Source of the DNA: Pachypanchax playfairii
Lineage: Eukaryota; Chordata; Actinopteri; Cyprinodontiformes; Aplocheilidae
DNA length: 64,000 bases
Direction: 5' to 3'
NCBI GenBank assembly: GCA_006937955.1
Contig: SSNP01000121.1
Span: 1,536,722 to 1,600,721, forward strand
Shown here: piece by piece, positions 10,219 through 22,300 of the stretch
How the letters are laid out: every line of letters starts with the position of its first letter
How positions within the stretch are numbered: position 1 is the stretch's first letter
Position numbers and translations under genes: made by a program
Notes under the pieces: model-generated
The model's input: only the letters and a program-made list of their open reading frames with translations
Database searches by the model: none
What the model was told of the DNA's origin: nothing

Positions 10219-13200
10219 TAAAAAGTATGACAGAAATTTACCCATTACTCAAACACAAATTGACAAATTACGCTTTATGGACTGTCATGACGGAACAAAA
10301 GAAATATAACATTTATGAGAATATTAATCATGTCTGACTTATTTCCGGACATTTATGATAGCTGTAAAAGTCTCTTTTGTAGCCATACTCTGCAGGGATA
10401 GTAAAACAGAAATAAGTTAGTGCTGCCCCTGCTGTGCTGAGACCCCTCGTAAAAACGCTTTGAGTACCGTGAAATATCTAAAAGTGCAGGCTGTGCTTGG
10501 AACTGGAGCTTTGGCTTCTAAAACCACATTCAACGAGGCTCCGCGGCCCCCTAACTTTAAGCACTTAAGTTTTCTGGCTGATTTTGTGTCGGTGAGTTAT
10601 GACGGTGGCGCAAGTCCACATTTCTGCACAATGGGTGGTGAAATAAATGGTTCAGAAATGAAGATAAGGGATGTTTGCAGTTAAAACTGAAAGAAAGAGC
10701 CAGGAGATCCTGTTGTATAATGTAGCTTCAGTCAGCCATGTTCTGATAGAATCCAGATGACAGCTTGGTCTAAAGGGGTAAAACCTTTTCTGGTTGAACT
10801 CAGCAGGACGTGTGATTAAAGCCAACATTGTGCTTCACTTTGAGTCTGAATCAAACTGTTCATGATGCTTCAAAACTTCTCTTTAGGGCCTTCTGACATG
10901 TTTTTTTCATAAAAAAAAAATCATCAAATCTAGATGCACATATATATGCTAAACATTTAGACTCATCGGACATTCCACATGATGGAGTAACAGGGATGTG
11001 TGGTGAGGTTTAGGTCAGATTTACAATTTACAAACTTAAAATTGGGTTTTATTCTCAAATATTGACTCCTGGTAAAGTTTTATAACTCGTTAACATTCCT
11101 CTCTCACTCACACTAACACAAACAGATACACTCCAACATATTTGGTCTAGAAATAACTTAGCAATAAGAAACAAGCAAATTCTCTGCAACCCTAATGTGT
11201 TCTAAACAATTCCTACTCATTATAAGCAAATAAAAACACTAACATGTACCACAGGATTTCAATTTGGACTCTGTTGAATTTCTATTTGTTTTAAACCTTT
11301 AAATTCTGCAGCTTTAATCCATTTCAATATAGGGTTTTCATATAAAGAACAAGAAAACTAATTCACTTAAAGTCAAAATGTCGTTTTCAAACCAGATTAT
11401 TCTTTTTATTTCGTCTCATGTCATTTTTTTTTAACATTTTTTTTCCTTTTAAACTATATATTATATAAACTAGGGTTGCAATGATACTGTTACTTGGATC
11501 TGAGTACTTGCCGAATACCAACGCTGATACTTCTACCACACAAAAAAATACAATGAATGTGAAGACAGGTTTTATTTTCTTCTCTGCTTGTTACAACAAA
11601 TGATGATGAACTAGATAAAAAATAAAATATTAATAAAATTAACACAAAACTAAAATTTCATGTGAAAAATAAACAATTTCTGTGAAATTATTACAGAGTT
11701 TACACATTTTAAGTACCGTTTCATGTCATCGGTTAACTATTTCATTAGAATGATATCAGCCCTGATACCAGTATCTGTATTGGTACATCTCTAATATAAC
11801 GTCCATATAGTTCCTTCTCTGTGAAAGGCATACAAAAAATATTAATATTTATTTTATGTAATTATTATTTGTTTTTTATTTTCCACGATGACAGGTGAGG
11901 CCCCACGTCTCTGCAGAGTAACACCCCCCTGCATTTTAAAACCAGCTGAGAGTGGACGGATCCGAGTCTGAGAAATTGATTTCTGCAACATTTTCCAAAT
12001 CATAAATATAAAGTAAGAATGTTGATCTGCTTCTGTACAAACTGGGGAAATTGCTTTTGTTTGGCATTTTTGTAATTATTGTGACCCTGAAATTACAATT
12101 TTGCTGTTTGGAATGTGAAAAATAAATGCAAGACCAGAAACTCAAATCACCTTCTACCTTTATGATTGAGTTTTGGACTAAGCTCCTCTTTTGTTATGAT
12201 CAGGATCTGTCTGGGATCTTTTAGCAGACTTAGAAATGTATGTGTAATAGATATTTTTGAGAATTTGGTTAAAATAAAAATAAATCCATGAGATACGCGA
12301 CATTATCGCTCAACTTTTGTCATTCGGCAGCAGGAAATAAAAACACAGCTGCAACACTAAACTGCTGCTCAGTGGAAACCCTCTTCAGTGCTCCAACATG
12401 TGCTCCGTAAAGTGCCCCGATAATAAATGATTTGCCTCATAAATCTCATTAGTGCATAATGAGGGAACGAGCTCTATTAGAAAGGCATGAGTGAGACGCT
12501 TATCTTTCAAGATGCATCACAAACTGTGGACTCTGTGACAGGCTCCGCCCTGCTCTGAGGACAACCAAGATACTAGAAGTTGTTATTTTATCATTTGTGA
12601 TGCTCCGAGGGGCTGACGCTAGCGTCTTGTGTTTGTTAAACTTCGTTTTGAGGCAGAATGACTCAGCAGCCCTGCAGAACATCAAGATAAATTCTCCGTC
12701 TCTGCTGCACGATAAACCAAATACACATTTTGCAAATGCTTTCTTTTTTCTTTTAGTTTATCACTTCTGCAACTCTACAAATTACAGCCACATCGCCTGC
12801 GGTCCCCCATCCGTGCTTCATCATGACATACCATACAAAGATGGATGTGGCTGTATACAAGTGGATCAGCCAGTGGCTGCAGGGCGTCTTTTCCTCCTTC
12901 TATCCAGAGATTTGAATCGAGAGGGTTTAGATAATTACAATATAACACAGCGAACATTGTCTCCCAACAATGCATCAAAGGATTGGGAAACACAGACCTC
13001 ATAGAGGATTAAAATTTCTGTGTTGTTGCATTGTTATCTTGAAGGAGGAGTTATTTCATTAGCCAGTCTCCATCCTCATCTCTCTGCAGACATTTATAGG
13101 GAGGGGGATGCTCATTTCCTGAGAACTCCCATCAAGTGGAATTTTAAAATTCAATAAAATTCATGATTGTTTTGTGGTTTGTGAGTAAACTGACCTGAAA

Positions 13201-14250
13201 ACATGCAGCGGTGCTATAAATACAGTGGTGTCCTCAACATGAAACAGGAGTTTCGAAATTAGTCGGGTGATATCTGAGGGGATTATCTGCCAATCATAAA
13301 AAAAAAGGCTGAGAAGAAAAAACAAATACCACAGAATGACAATAAATGATGATTGTTCCAGGCGGGATGTCACTCAGCCTCCGTTTTTAATATCCAACAC
13401 AGCTCAAACATCCAGTGTGAGAGGAGATTTGAATAGTTTCATTTACCTTTTTAAAGAATAACTGCTGTTTCACACTGGCATGCTGGCAAGTGTCCATGAT
13501 CTAACTCTGATCACGTTGTCAAGGCAGAGTCCAAAAAAACTCTGCTTGAAAAATCTGGGAGTTAAAATTAAAAAAAAGGCCAAAAACATTAAAGAATTAA
13601 TGATAAAAACGAGAACACTGAAGAACAAAAGCTGAAAATATGCAGATCATTTAGTAAATGAGTTCTGGCAGCTAGAACTTCCTGCTGTAGGTTAACAACA
13701 GGGAGGATAAATGAAGTTGGATGTGGGCAGAAGGGTTTCTATCAGGTGGTGTTATCAGTAGAAAAGCACAAGCTACTGCGAATATAAAGTTTCTCATGTG
13801 TTAAAGCAGCATTAAATAGGTGGCGCATTTTTCTTCTTATTTTGCTCAGAAGACATTACTCTTTTCTTTTTTCTTTCATTTGTGACATGATGCCAACAAA
13901 AAGCGAACTGCGCTCAGTCAGCTGAAAAAAGCTAATTGCTAGCCTTTATAGGAGCGAATGGCAACTGCTGCTGCAACAAGCTGTTGCCATAAAGCAGCAA
14001 AGGAACCGCCCACTCACGGCAGCGACCCGGAGCACTGAAGCTGGAGGAGTCCAGCATGATGTCTAATATGAAGCTGAACATGTTTTTCAGTTAGCATTCA
14101 CTTAGACAGGTTTCACAACAGTAGCTTAAACTTTTAAAATTATTTAGAACTGCTTTAAAGCTGATAAAAACAAACAAGATAAATAACCAAGAGGGGAGAT
14201 ACAAATAAATAAGAAAACAGAATAAAGATAATCATGAAAACTGCAAAGAG
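10219..14250. other. Intergenic, no gene recognised
   Basis: Reading frames at 10460-10684 (+) and 12597-13004 (+) are open, but their translations contain no motif I recognise. They are in unspliced AT-rich DNA. Treated as chance. Confidence 0.4.
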
Positions 14251-14834
14251 TTTAAAGAGGCCCTTCCATTGAAAACAGTTTTTCTGAGGTTTCTGTTGAA
14301 TATTTTAGCTCCACAGGTGTTCTTACCTTCATAGTGGGTGTGAAAACAGGTCAACAACTTCTCTTTCAGTTTTAATCTCTCAAACTACGCAGGTGGTGAT
14401 AAAACCCGAGTTCTCCCGAGTCCGAACGGCCTGTATCTGTTTTGTCACAAATTCTTTGTTCGTTAGTATTCGGCAGCTCCCGCAGTAGAAACCACACCTA
14501 GCATGCTGCTGGCTGAAAGCTGTAGCATAAGACGTAGCAAACAGGAAGACACGAAGTCTGATGTTGCCATGCGCAGGGGGGCAGGAAACAGTATACCTTG
14601 CTCTCATAGGCTAGTTTGTTAGCCAATCAGAGTCCAGCAAATTCGAATAATGAATATGAATGAGTTGCAGCCTGAAGCCTGATGGAACCAGCCGGATCTT
14701 GACACAGATAGATTGAAAGGTCTGTTAATCAGTGTTTCCTGATGTTTTTTAGATATAAAATGTTTCATATTACAGGTTAATACTTCAGAAATAACCACAA
14801 AGTCATGACATTTGTGTGAAATGACATCTTTAAA
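14251..14834 (+). mobile_element. MITE family 1, copy 2
   Basis: Begins tttaaagaggcccttccatt and ends gaaatgacatctttaaa. Internal match to 4763-5354 along its whole length. Confidence 0.85.
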
Positions 14835-17201
14835 CCATGAATCTAAATAAAAACAGTATTATGATTAAATGATGAAAGATTCTTACCAGTCTGTGAAAAT
14901 GCAAAGATGTAGGAAATGTCTCCTAGTACATTAGATGATATAAATCTATATATACGTATTGAGTAAGACTGAAGGGTTTTGAGATAATTAAGATCCTTTA
15001 GGAAAACTGCAACATGTCAAGATGAGTCAAAACTTGGTACAGCTTTTATAAATCGAAGGCCTCTTCTAGGTAACAGCAGGAATCCAGTTTCTTGTTAATT
15101 GTTGCATTAGTGCACGAGAGTAATGCACAAATCAGTGAAGATACTGTAAACAATCAGGCATATTGTGTGTTCCAGTTACCTGCATGTTGTTACTTCTCAC
15201 ATCATGTCCTTTTGGTCAGAGTCATGTCCAGATGTCCAGATGTCTTAGGATTCTGAGTGATGTTGAAGAATAAGAGCTGCAAAGACGTGTTGCATGAACA
15301 AGAAACAAAACCAGCTGCCTTTAGAACACCAAGTCACATAAATTCAAAATACTAAATCAGAGTTAAATATCTTCATTTGTTGTTTGTTTACAAACACACA
15401 TTGAAAACTTACCTTTCATAGATTATCTGATTTTTTTATGAATAAGTACAGAACGTGATCATGTTTTTCCAGTGACTCTCAGCCATAATTTTCCAGCATT
15501 TATGGATGAAAATAGAGAAAGATCTAGAAATGGAGCACCGTCATGTTTGGAAATATTGAGTAAAAGCACACACATCACACACAATCGCTTTCACAGCCAA
15601 TTTCTGAGCTCTCAGGGCATCCAGTAATTTGGGTTTGGTCCAATGTGCCGAAACATCGTCGCTGTCAGGGAGCATTTCTAAAAAGCCAAAAATAGCTGCT
15701 GACATTTTTGAGAATCTTTTCAAAGCAATGTGACTCCAAGATGGAAACTTATCAAAACAATTTATAGCTTCCGCCTCTTCCATCACTGCTGCACTCATTT
15801 TGCTGATGGAACCCCCCCCCCCACGCCAGGAGGTTCTATGATACTATCCTAATTTCACAATCATATTTTGATCAATGTTAATCCCACATATCTGATCACA
15901 TCTTTATATATATGTTCAATCATATTTCTGTATAATTTCAGACTTTCTTTTTGATGAACGGGTGAGAGGACAGTTTTCATCAGACCCACATTCATCATCA
16001 GATACCGACACATTCAGCAAAGGAGCAGCTGGTTACATAAAAACCCCCAAAATATTCCCATTATGAAAAGCAGGACTCATCCTTGTTAGTTCAATAACAA
16101 CTTTCATCCATTTCAGACTTTTAGCAAGACATCCATCTCCGCGGCGACCAGCGTCAAGTCTGTTCCTTCCTGTTGCACTCGTTGGATGCTGGTATGTGAT
16201 TCGTGGCTGTGAAGCACTGCCAAGCTCATGGGATCACAAAGCAAGACACCAAATGGTGTAAGACTTGCTTTGTTTTCCCTGTGCACTCATTATACAAAAC
16301 CTCTCAACCATGAAATATTGACAAGAACGGTGTTGGCAGGCAACGAAATAATCAGAGAATGTTACAGGGATGCTGGGAAAAGGTTTATGTTGGTGTTCAT
16401 AATGTGATTAAATAGTTTCGAATGTAACAAATTAAAATGAAGAGTTTAAAAAGACCTGTTGAAATGTTGCACGTTATTTAATTTATGTTGATCATTTACC
16501 CTTTAAAGGTCCAAGTTGAAGCTCGTTGTTTCGTCAGGGAGGCAAATCCATGAGAATTTTCTTTCGATAAAATGTTTGAGAAATAAAAAAAACCTTTTTT
16601 TTTTGACAAAATACATTTTATATGTTTTTTGAGATGATGCCAATCTAAGCTGAGATGTGGGGGGGAAATATGAACTGAAATAAACACAAAGGTAACAAAA
16701 CAGAGAATTTCACAGTGTAAATATATGGAGTACACAGTTTCAGCTCTTATCATATCACAAGGATATGAACATATCACAAGACTAACAACATGTCCTACAA
16801 GGTGCACAAGATTAAACACAAATAACCACATTTTCATACTAAAATAGATTTACTTTTTTATATGCGGAACTTTAGTTATAAAACTTACTCTGTCATGATT
16901 GTCACTCTCTTTTCTTTAACACCCAGCTGGTAAAGAAAATAAAAATAATCATGTCAAAAACTAAATGACAAACACCTGTGAAGAGTTTTGAGACATCCAT
17001 TTGTTTTTTCAGGCTTTCTTGTAACATTTGGACACGTCTGTAAAAAGTGATGTGAAAAAAAAATCTGTTTATTTGCACTACTGGTCAAAGGCTGAGAAAA
17101 TCTCAACTTTTAACTAGGCGTATGTGTTTTTATATGTTTAAATGTATGTTAACTGGTCTTAATTTTCTTCTTTTTTTTTTTTAGATTTTAACCAACTTTC
17201 C
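14835..17201. other. Intergenic; one unexplained 85-codon frame at 15541-15798 (-)
   Basis: The minus frame at 15798-15541 reads MSAAVMEEAEAINCFDKFPS onward with ordinary protein composition, and SKMSAA repeats the opening MSAA. I recognise no family and see no convincing exon borders. Rest of the stretch: nothing recognised. Confidence 0.25.
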
Positions 17202-17833
17202 ATTTAAAGGTCCTGTATCATGCAAAATCAACATTTTTGGAGCTTTTAACCATGTTGTGATGTTATTTCCTAATTAACCACCCCGAGTGGTTTTTGGCTT
17301 AATACACACATTTCTCAGTATTCCTCTTGCAGGACGAAGCTGCTCAGAGCACGTCCTGTGCTCTGAGCAGCTTGCCCACTCTGTCCTGGTAAACGGCTGA
17401 CTGTAACATAGTGATGCAACAACGTTAAACCAGGAAGTGCCCGGCGTGTCCGCGCTGCTCCTGCAGATTAAACACACACACCCTGAGCTGCAAGAGTCCA
17501 AAGCAAGACACTAAGCACCACCGTTATGTAGTATTTTACTTTCTAAAAATGTCTCGGTGAAAATGTGCATTTGGCTGTGAGAGTTACAGGAATTTATTCA
17601 CCATTTTATTCAGGCAGCTCGAGGGGCAGCCCTCACAATGTGAGGGGCATAAGGGAAAGATGGGATTTTTGGCAAACCAAGCATTTTTCTTCCTGGTTGG
17701 AGAATAACTTCAGGATATAAGTTATATTTCAGGTCAAATAAAGACTATATAAGACAAACGGTAACATTTGATCATATATATGTGTCTATCCCAGCTGAAA
17801 ACTGTAAAATAGCAGGAAGCAGGACCTTTAAAT
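17202..17833. mobile_element. MITE family 3 (ATTTAAAGGTCCTG)
   Basis: Left end atttaaaggtcctgtatca and right end caggacctttaaat form inverted repeats about 14 bp long, 632 bp apart. The start gcaaaatcaacatttttgga is a familiar fish MITE. Confidence 0.85.
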
Positions 17834-18040
17834 GTCGGCAAAAATGACGTTCCATCAAAACCAAATTGAAAAAAATACAAAAAGGCAGTAAAGCACCAAC
17901 AATCTGAATGTGTTTAAAATCACAAAAGAGCAACTTTAGAGTCGCTGATTGTGCTTCTAAGACATCGCTTAGTTTTCCTTTGTGGTGAGACTATGAATGT
18001 AATCTCCTCATTGGATCTTTTTTCCATTACCCTTGATGCT

Positions 18041-18068
<28 letters not shown>
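18041..18068. repeat. (CA)n microsatellite
   Basis: About 14 CA units. Confidence 0.95.
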
Positions 18069-18072
<4 letters not shown>

Positions 18073-18659
18073 AAATCTGTGAAATGAATTCATGAATAAG
18101 TACAGAGGACAGAGTATCACTTTAATGAGGCCTGGAGAGGAATTATAGGCAACATAAACAGTTAAAGAATAAAAAAATCTTTATCAGAATCACCTGCACA
18201 GCTGATAGCGAACTCCACTAAACTCAGTGAAACAACCTTTGTGACTAATAAACGTCAGGGATTTTTTTCTATTAGTCTGTCTTCTTGTGATCGTTTTGCC
18301 TTCTCGGCCTGGTGATCTTCAGCTCCAGCATGAAAATAACATCAGGAACGCAGCGTCACGGGACGTACACTTAGCACAGAATTAGGATTTAGTAAAACAG
18401 GAACAAAGAATAAAATCTTCTCAAAACATTTAAACACGTTTACTCAAATAAGATGTGTTGAACATACATCGTATATACACAAATCCAAAGCTTGAAGCAT
18501 GTAGAAGGGTTAAAAATTTGACCTCTAACATGCCACATCGGTTTGTGAATTTTGATCTGTAACTTTTGCATCATGCTTTTGTTGTGCACCCTCGGAGTTG
18601 TGATTGACAAAAGTACCCTTTGGTATCGGGGAGATCAGGACTGATGGGTTCTTCTGCTT

Positions 18660-18686
18660 AATAATAATAATAATAATAATAATAAT
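18660..18686. repeat. (TAA)n microsatellite
   Basis: About nine units. Produces a poly-Ile artefact in a minus-strand open frame spanning 18525-18905. Confidence 0.95.
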
Positions 18687-18945
18687 CCTCATCATACCAT
18701 TGTAGGTAATAACTGCACCCTCATGTAGAGTTTTAACTTCTACCATCATGACTGTTTCAACTCCGCCCACATTAGCAGCTTTGGGAAGTTCACACTCATC
18801 AAACAAGCAGCTCTCATTTCGAAAAGTCCTTGACATCAAAGTTCTCAAAAAAGCAGCTGCAGCAGTGTAAATTAAAAGAATAAAATGCATCAGCCTTGAA
18901 TTCAACCCCTCCTCATGAGCTCTTTGTTTCCAGACCCGTATTTTT

Positions 18946-18958
18946 TTTATTTTTTATT
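18946..18958 (-). terminator. Candidate calcr poly(A) signals
   Basis: Two overlapping AATAAA hexamers on the minus strand, about 145 nt past the stop. They lie in an A/T-rich run, so chance occurrence is possible, and a longer 3'UTR cannot be excluded. Confidence 0.3.
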
Positions 18959-18978
18959 TTGTCCTGTGCTGAACAAAC

Positions 18979-18999
18979 CAGCAGCAGCAGCAGCAGCAG
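18979..18999. repeat. (CAG)7 triplet in calcr 3'UTR
   Basis: Seven CAG units on the plus strand, CTG in the sense of calcr, about 100 nt past the stop codon. Confidence 0.9.
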
Positions 19000-19099
19000 C
19001 CTCTGAGATTCAATCACAGAGGTGTGGATCTCACTCTAAGTTTCTGTTGTTCTTCTCAGGCTGTGTCCGCAGTGACTCTGTCCTCATCCTGGTGAGGAT

Positions 19100-19321
19100 C
19101 TAAGGGTACGTGTCTCCTGATTTCAGCGCCACTAGCTCAGAGTCCTCCGTGTTGCGTCCGTTCAAGTGCTCAGTGTTACAGTCGTGGTGGTACATGAACG
19201 TGGGCACCTCGGTGATGGAGGTAGCCGTGTAAGACGTGGAGCGCATTGAACAGTGATCCTTTCGTCTCTGACCCCACTGGGTTTTGCACTGCATCCACTG
19301 TCTCTTTAGAGCCGCCTGCAC
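19100..19321 (-). CDS. calcr: calcr exon 21: cytoplasmic tail and stop
   Basis: 222 nt including the TAG stop (19102-19100). Starts VQAALKRQWMQCKTQWGQRR (helix 8 region) and continues with RSTSYTATSITEVPTF, HHDCNTEHLNGRN and ends ALKSGDTYP. The tail is rich in Ser/Thr, as expected for kinase/arrestin sites. The HDC..EHLNG stretch resembles the human CALCRL tail rather than the human CALCR tail. Acceptor tgtcgtcag. Confidence 0.93.
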   Translation of the reverse strand: MQAALKRQWMQCKTQWGQRRKDHCSMRSTSYTATSITEVPTFMYHHDCNTEHLNGRNTEDSELVALKSGDTYP

Positions 19322-22300
19322 CTGACGACACACAAAAACAGACACACAGATTTAAAAAAAAAAAGTCTTTCAGATTTGTGTTTTTCACAAAGATATTTTT
19401 ACAGCTCTTTGTAAATGTACCAAAACCATTTCTTCATTTTCCTAACCCCAAAAACATCTTCTTCTGTTTTTGCTTCTTCGTTTTATTTGACCACCAGATG
19501 ATTCCACCAGACATCCGAAGTTACACACAAATCAATATGTGGTTACCGAGCTGGGTGATGGACGCAGAGCCCATGTAACCACAGTTTGTGACAATATTCA
19601 TCAAATTGACCATGATCTTTAGTGATGCATGTATAATCGCTGCATCCCGTCAGCAGATGCCAGTATGGAAACAAAAACACTAACTAGTGAGCAAGTTGTT
19701 CCTTTCATCAGAAGAAAAGAACAGAAAGGTTGTTTTTATATTTATTTATGGAACATAACAGCACACACTCACACAATGTTTGAAGATCATGTCCAATTAA
19801 TAAATTAAAACTCGTTAAATATTGCTGAAATTCATAAATGACACAATAAACTGATTATCTTTGCAGCATTACTGTGTCAAAGAGGAACTCAGCACCCCAG
19901 TTCATTATCACCATGTTGCCAGGAGCATTTGGGAGAGAACACACATTAATAAACATGTTAATATAATTCATTTAGTAACATTTCAGAATCCATTACTGAC
20001 CTAATCACTAGCTGGAAGTATTTAATTAAATCTCTGTTGTGTGATATCCAGACTATAATGTAATATACAGAATTAAAATACAGAATTAAAAAGAAAAACT
20101 AGAGTTTTGTAAAACAGATGGACAAAAAAAGATGTATATATCTAAATATAAATAAAAATCCACTCTATGTTGAAAAAATACAGGACCTGTCACTAAATAT
20201 ATACAAATAAATAACTGCAAGATAAATAAGTAAAAATAAATAAATGCGAATGTAAACCAATACTTTTTCTAATGGAAAAATCAAACAGATGATATCAGTG
20301 TTTATTTTATGAATTGTAAAAATTAAAAAAATATTTTGTCCTTCACACTTGATCTTTTCATGTTTCACAGTTAACCTTTTTTTTTTTTCTTTCTTAGAAA
20401 CAGGAAATACTGAGTTCTATCCAGGGACTCTTAGCGTTGTTGGCCGAGCTCATGCACAATCTGCACACTTGCAGTTTATGCAGTGAGATACTGTATGATG
20501 GGCTCTGTCTAAACCCTGGAGGGTTTGAATAGATCAGTAAATTAGGGCAACTGAACCTAAACAATCTCTTGCAAGCAGAGGCGGAGCTAGAGGGGGGGCC
20601 GGGGGGGCACCGGCCCCCCCCNNNNNNNNNNGCCCCCCCCCCCCCCAGGTGATTGACATGTCACCCACCATTATTCCGCAGTGGCTGGCCTTATTTGTGC
20701 AATATACACCATGTAATGCTGGCTTCAAGTAGCATGGGAAAGATAATCTTCCCCAGTTGTGAAGAGGAGATTACCAGTGTGTGTGCCTTTGTTAAATTGT
20801 AACACTGGAGGCTATCCTCAACTGACTGCGAGCTAGCATCTGCTCTAAAGAGATGAAACCAATCACAGTATTTTTAAAGGCAACACTAACAACAACAACA
20901 CAATTTTTTTATATACTCAATTAATCCTATCAATTAGAACCATTAGAACACAGAACATCTCCAGAGAGCAGAGGGCAGCTACTCAAAGCACCCAGGGAGC
21001 AGTGGGTGGGGGTTAAAGATCTTGCTCGGCACCTGGATGAACCACTTTGGGCGCTTGAGCAAGGTCCTTAACCCCCACTCACTGCTCCCTGGGTGCTTTA
21101 AATAGCTGCCTTCTGCTCTCTGGAGATGTTCTGTGTTCTAATTGGTTCTAATGTTCTGTGTTCCTCCAGAGATGGGTAAAATGCAGTGATTTGAATTTCC
21201 CTGGTTGAGGATTTATTGAGTATTAAAAAAAAATTGAAATTACAATGTTATGAATATATTTTTAAAAAAATCTGTATGCCATTTCACTGCATGGTGTAGG
21301 CTGTAAACTAACCATTTAACAACAAAAGTAAAGAACTTTTAACACAACCCTCAGGATATTGACCTCGCCATGTTCATGCTCATCTCAGCACTGCCTGAGC
21401 TGACAAGTCGGGTATCATAACATTTTTTTCTGTTTTCCGGTGGAAAATAAAATGTGAGTAGGGTTCATGTGCGATTTCAATGTCAATATTTGGTATTTAT
21501 CATAATTACGATACGACCTGAAGGCAGCATAAGTTGTTTGTGGACGCCATGCTGCCACAGCAAAGATTATCCAGCAGAAGAAGAAGTGGGGACCCATGAA
21601 GACCAGCAAACAGTTAAGAGGAAAATGCTCAAATCGACACACACGTATGTATACGTGTGTGTCTGTGTATATAGATATAGTACTGGTACTTGTCATTCTC
21701 AACTGTGTTAGTTGTCATTTTCAGTTGACCCCCCCAGAGATATCCTTGGCCCCCCCAACGATAAAAGTCTAGCTCCGCCACTGCTTGCAAGGACATAGAG
21801 CGTGAAATGGACAAAATTTGTGAGTTACTAGCAAAAATGTTTTAGATGTCAATAGCTGGATGTTCAAACTGAATGTGGTCATGGGAGGAGGTGATGATCA
21901 GCTGACCTACTGCAGTGTTTTTATGCACATGTGCCACCAGGAACTGCTCAACACAAATCAGAGTAAAAAGACTCACTTCCATTATAAAAGCAGCAAATGT
22001 GCACGACTGGTTTATTATGACCGGGCCTACCAGGAGCATTGATTAATTTGTGCTAACTACTGTTGTACAACAATTTACCTGAGAAATTCAAGCTCGATCT
22101 GAGAATGATGTCAAATCAAACTGACACGTTTTCTTTCAAACAACTGGATTTACTAGTTTCGCTCAGAGACCAGGTTAACTACAATTAGCAATTCAAACCG
22201 ATGATAATTTAATAAAGGGCGGCCGTGGCTCAGGCAGTAGAGCGGGTCGTCTGGTAACTGGAAGGTTGCTGGTTCGAATCCCCGCTCTGGCCCGGGGAAA

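Noticed and set aside
10460..10684. 74-residue plus-strand frame MSTVKYLKVQ...
   Set aside because: Unsupported start context, no family resemblance, no neighbouring exons.
12597..13004. 135-residue plus-strand frame
   Set aside because: No motif, no splice or promoter context, overlapped by equally open antisense frames; probably chance.
18525..18905. 126-residue minus-strand protein just downstream of calcr
   Set aside because: Includes a poly-Ile tract from the (TAA)n repeat, lies in the likely 3'UTR/flank, and shows no recognisable domain.
22217..22292. tRNA gene
   Set aside because: The A and B boxes belong to a SINE head; the body and tail follow and the acceptor stem is not closed by a mature 3' end. 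Same for 24532 and 7828.
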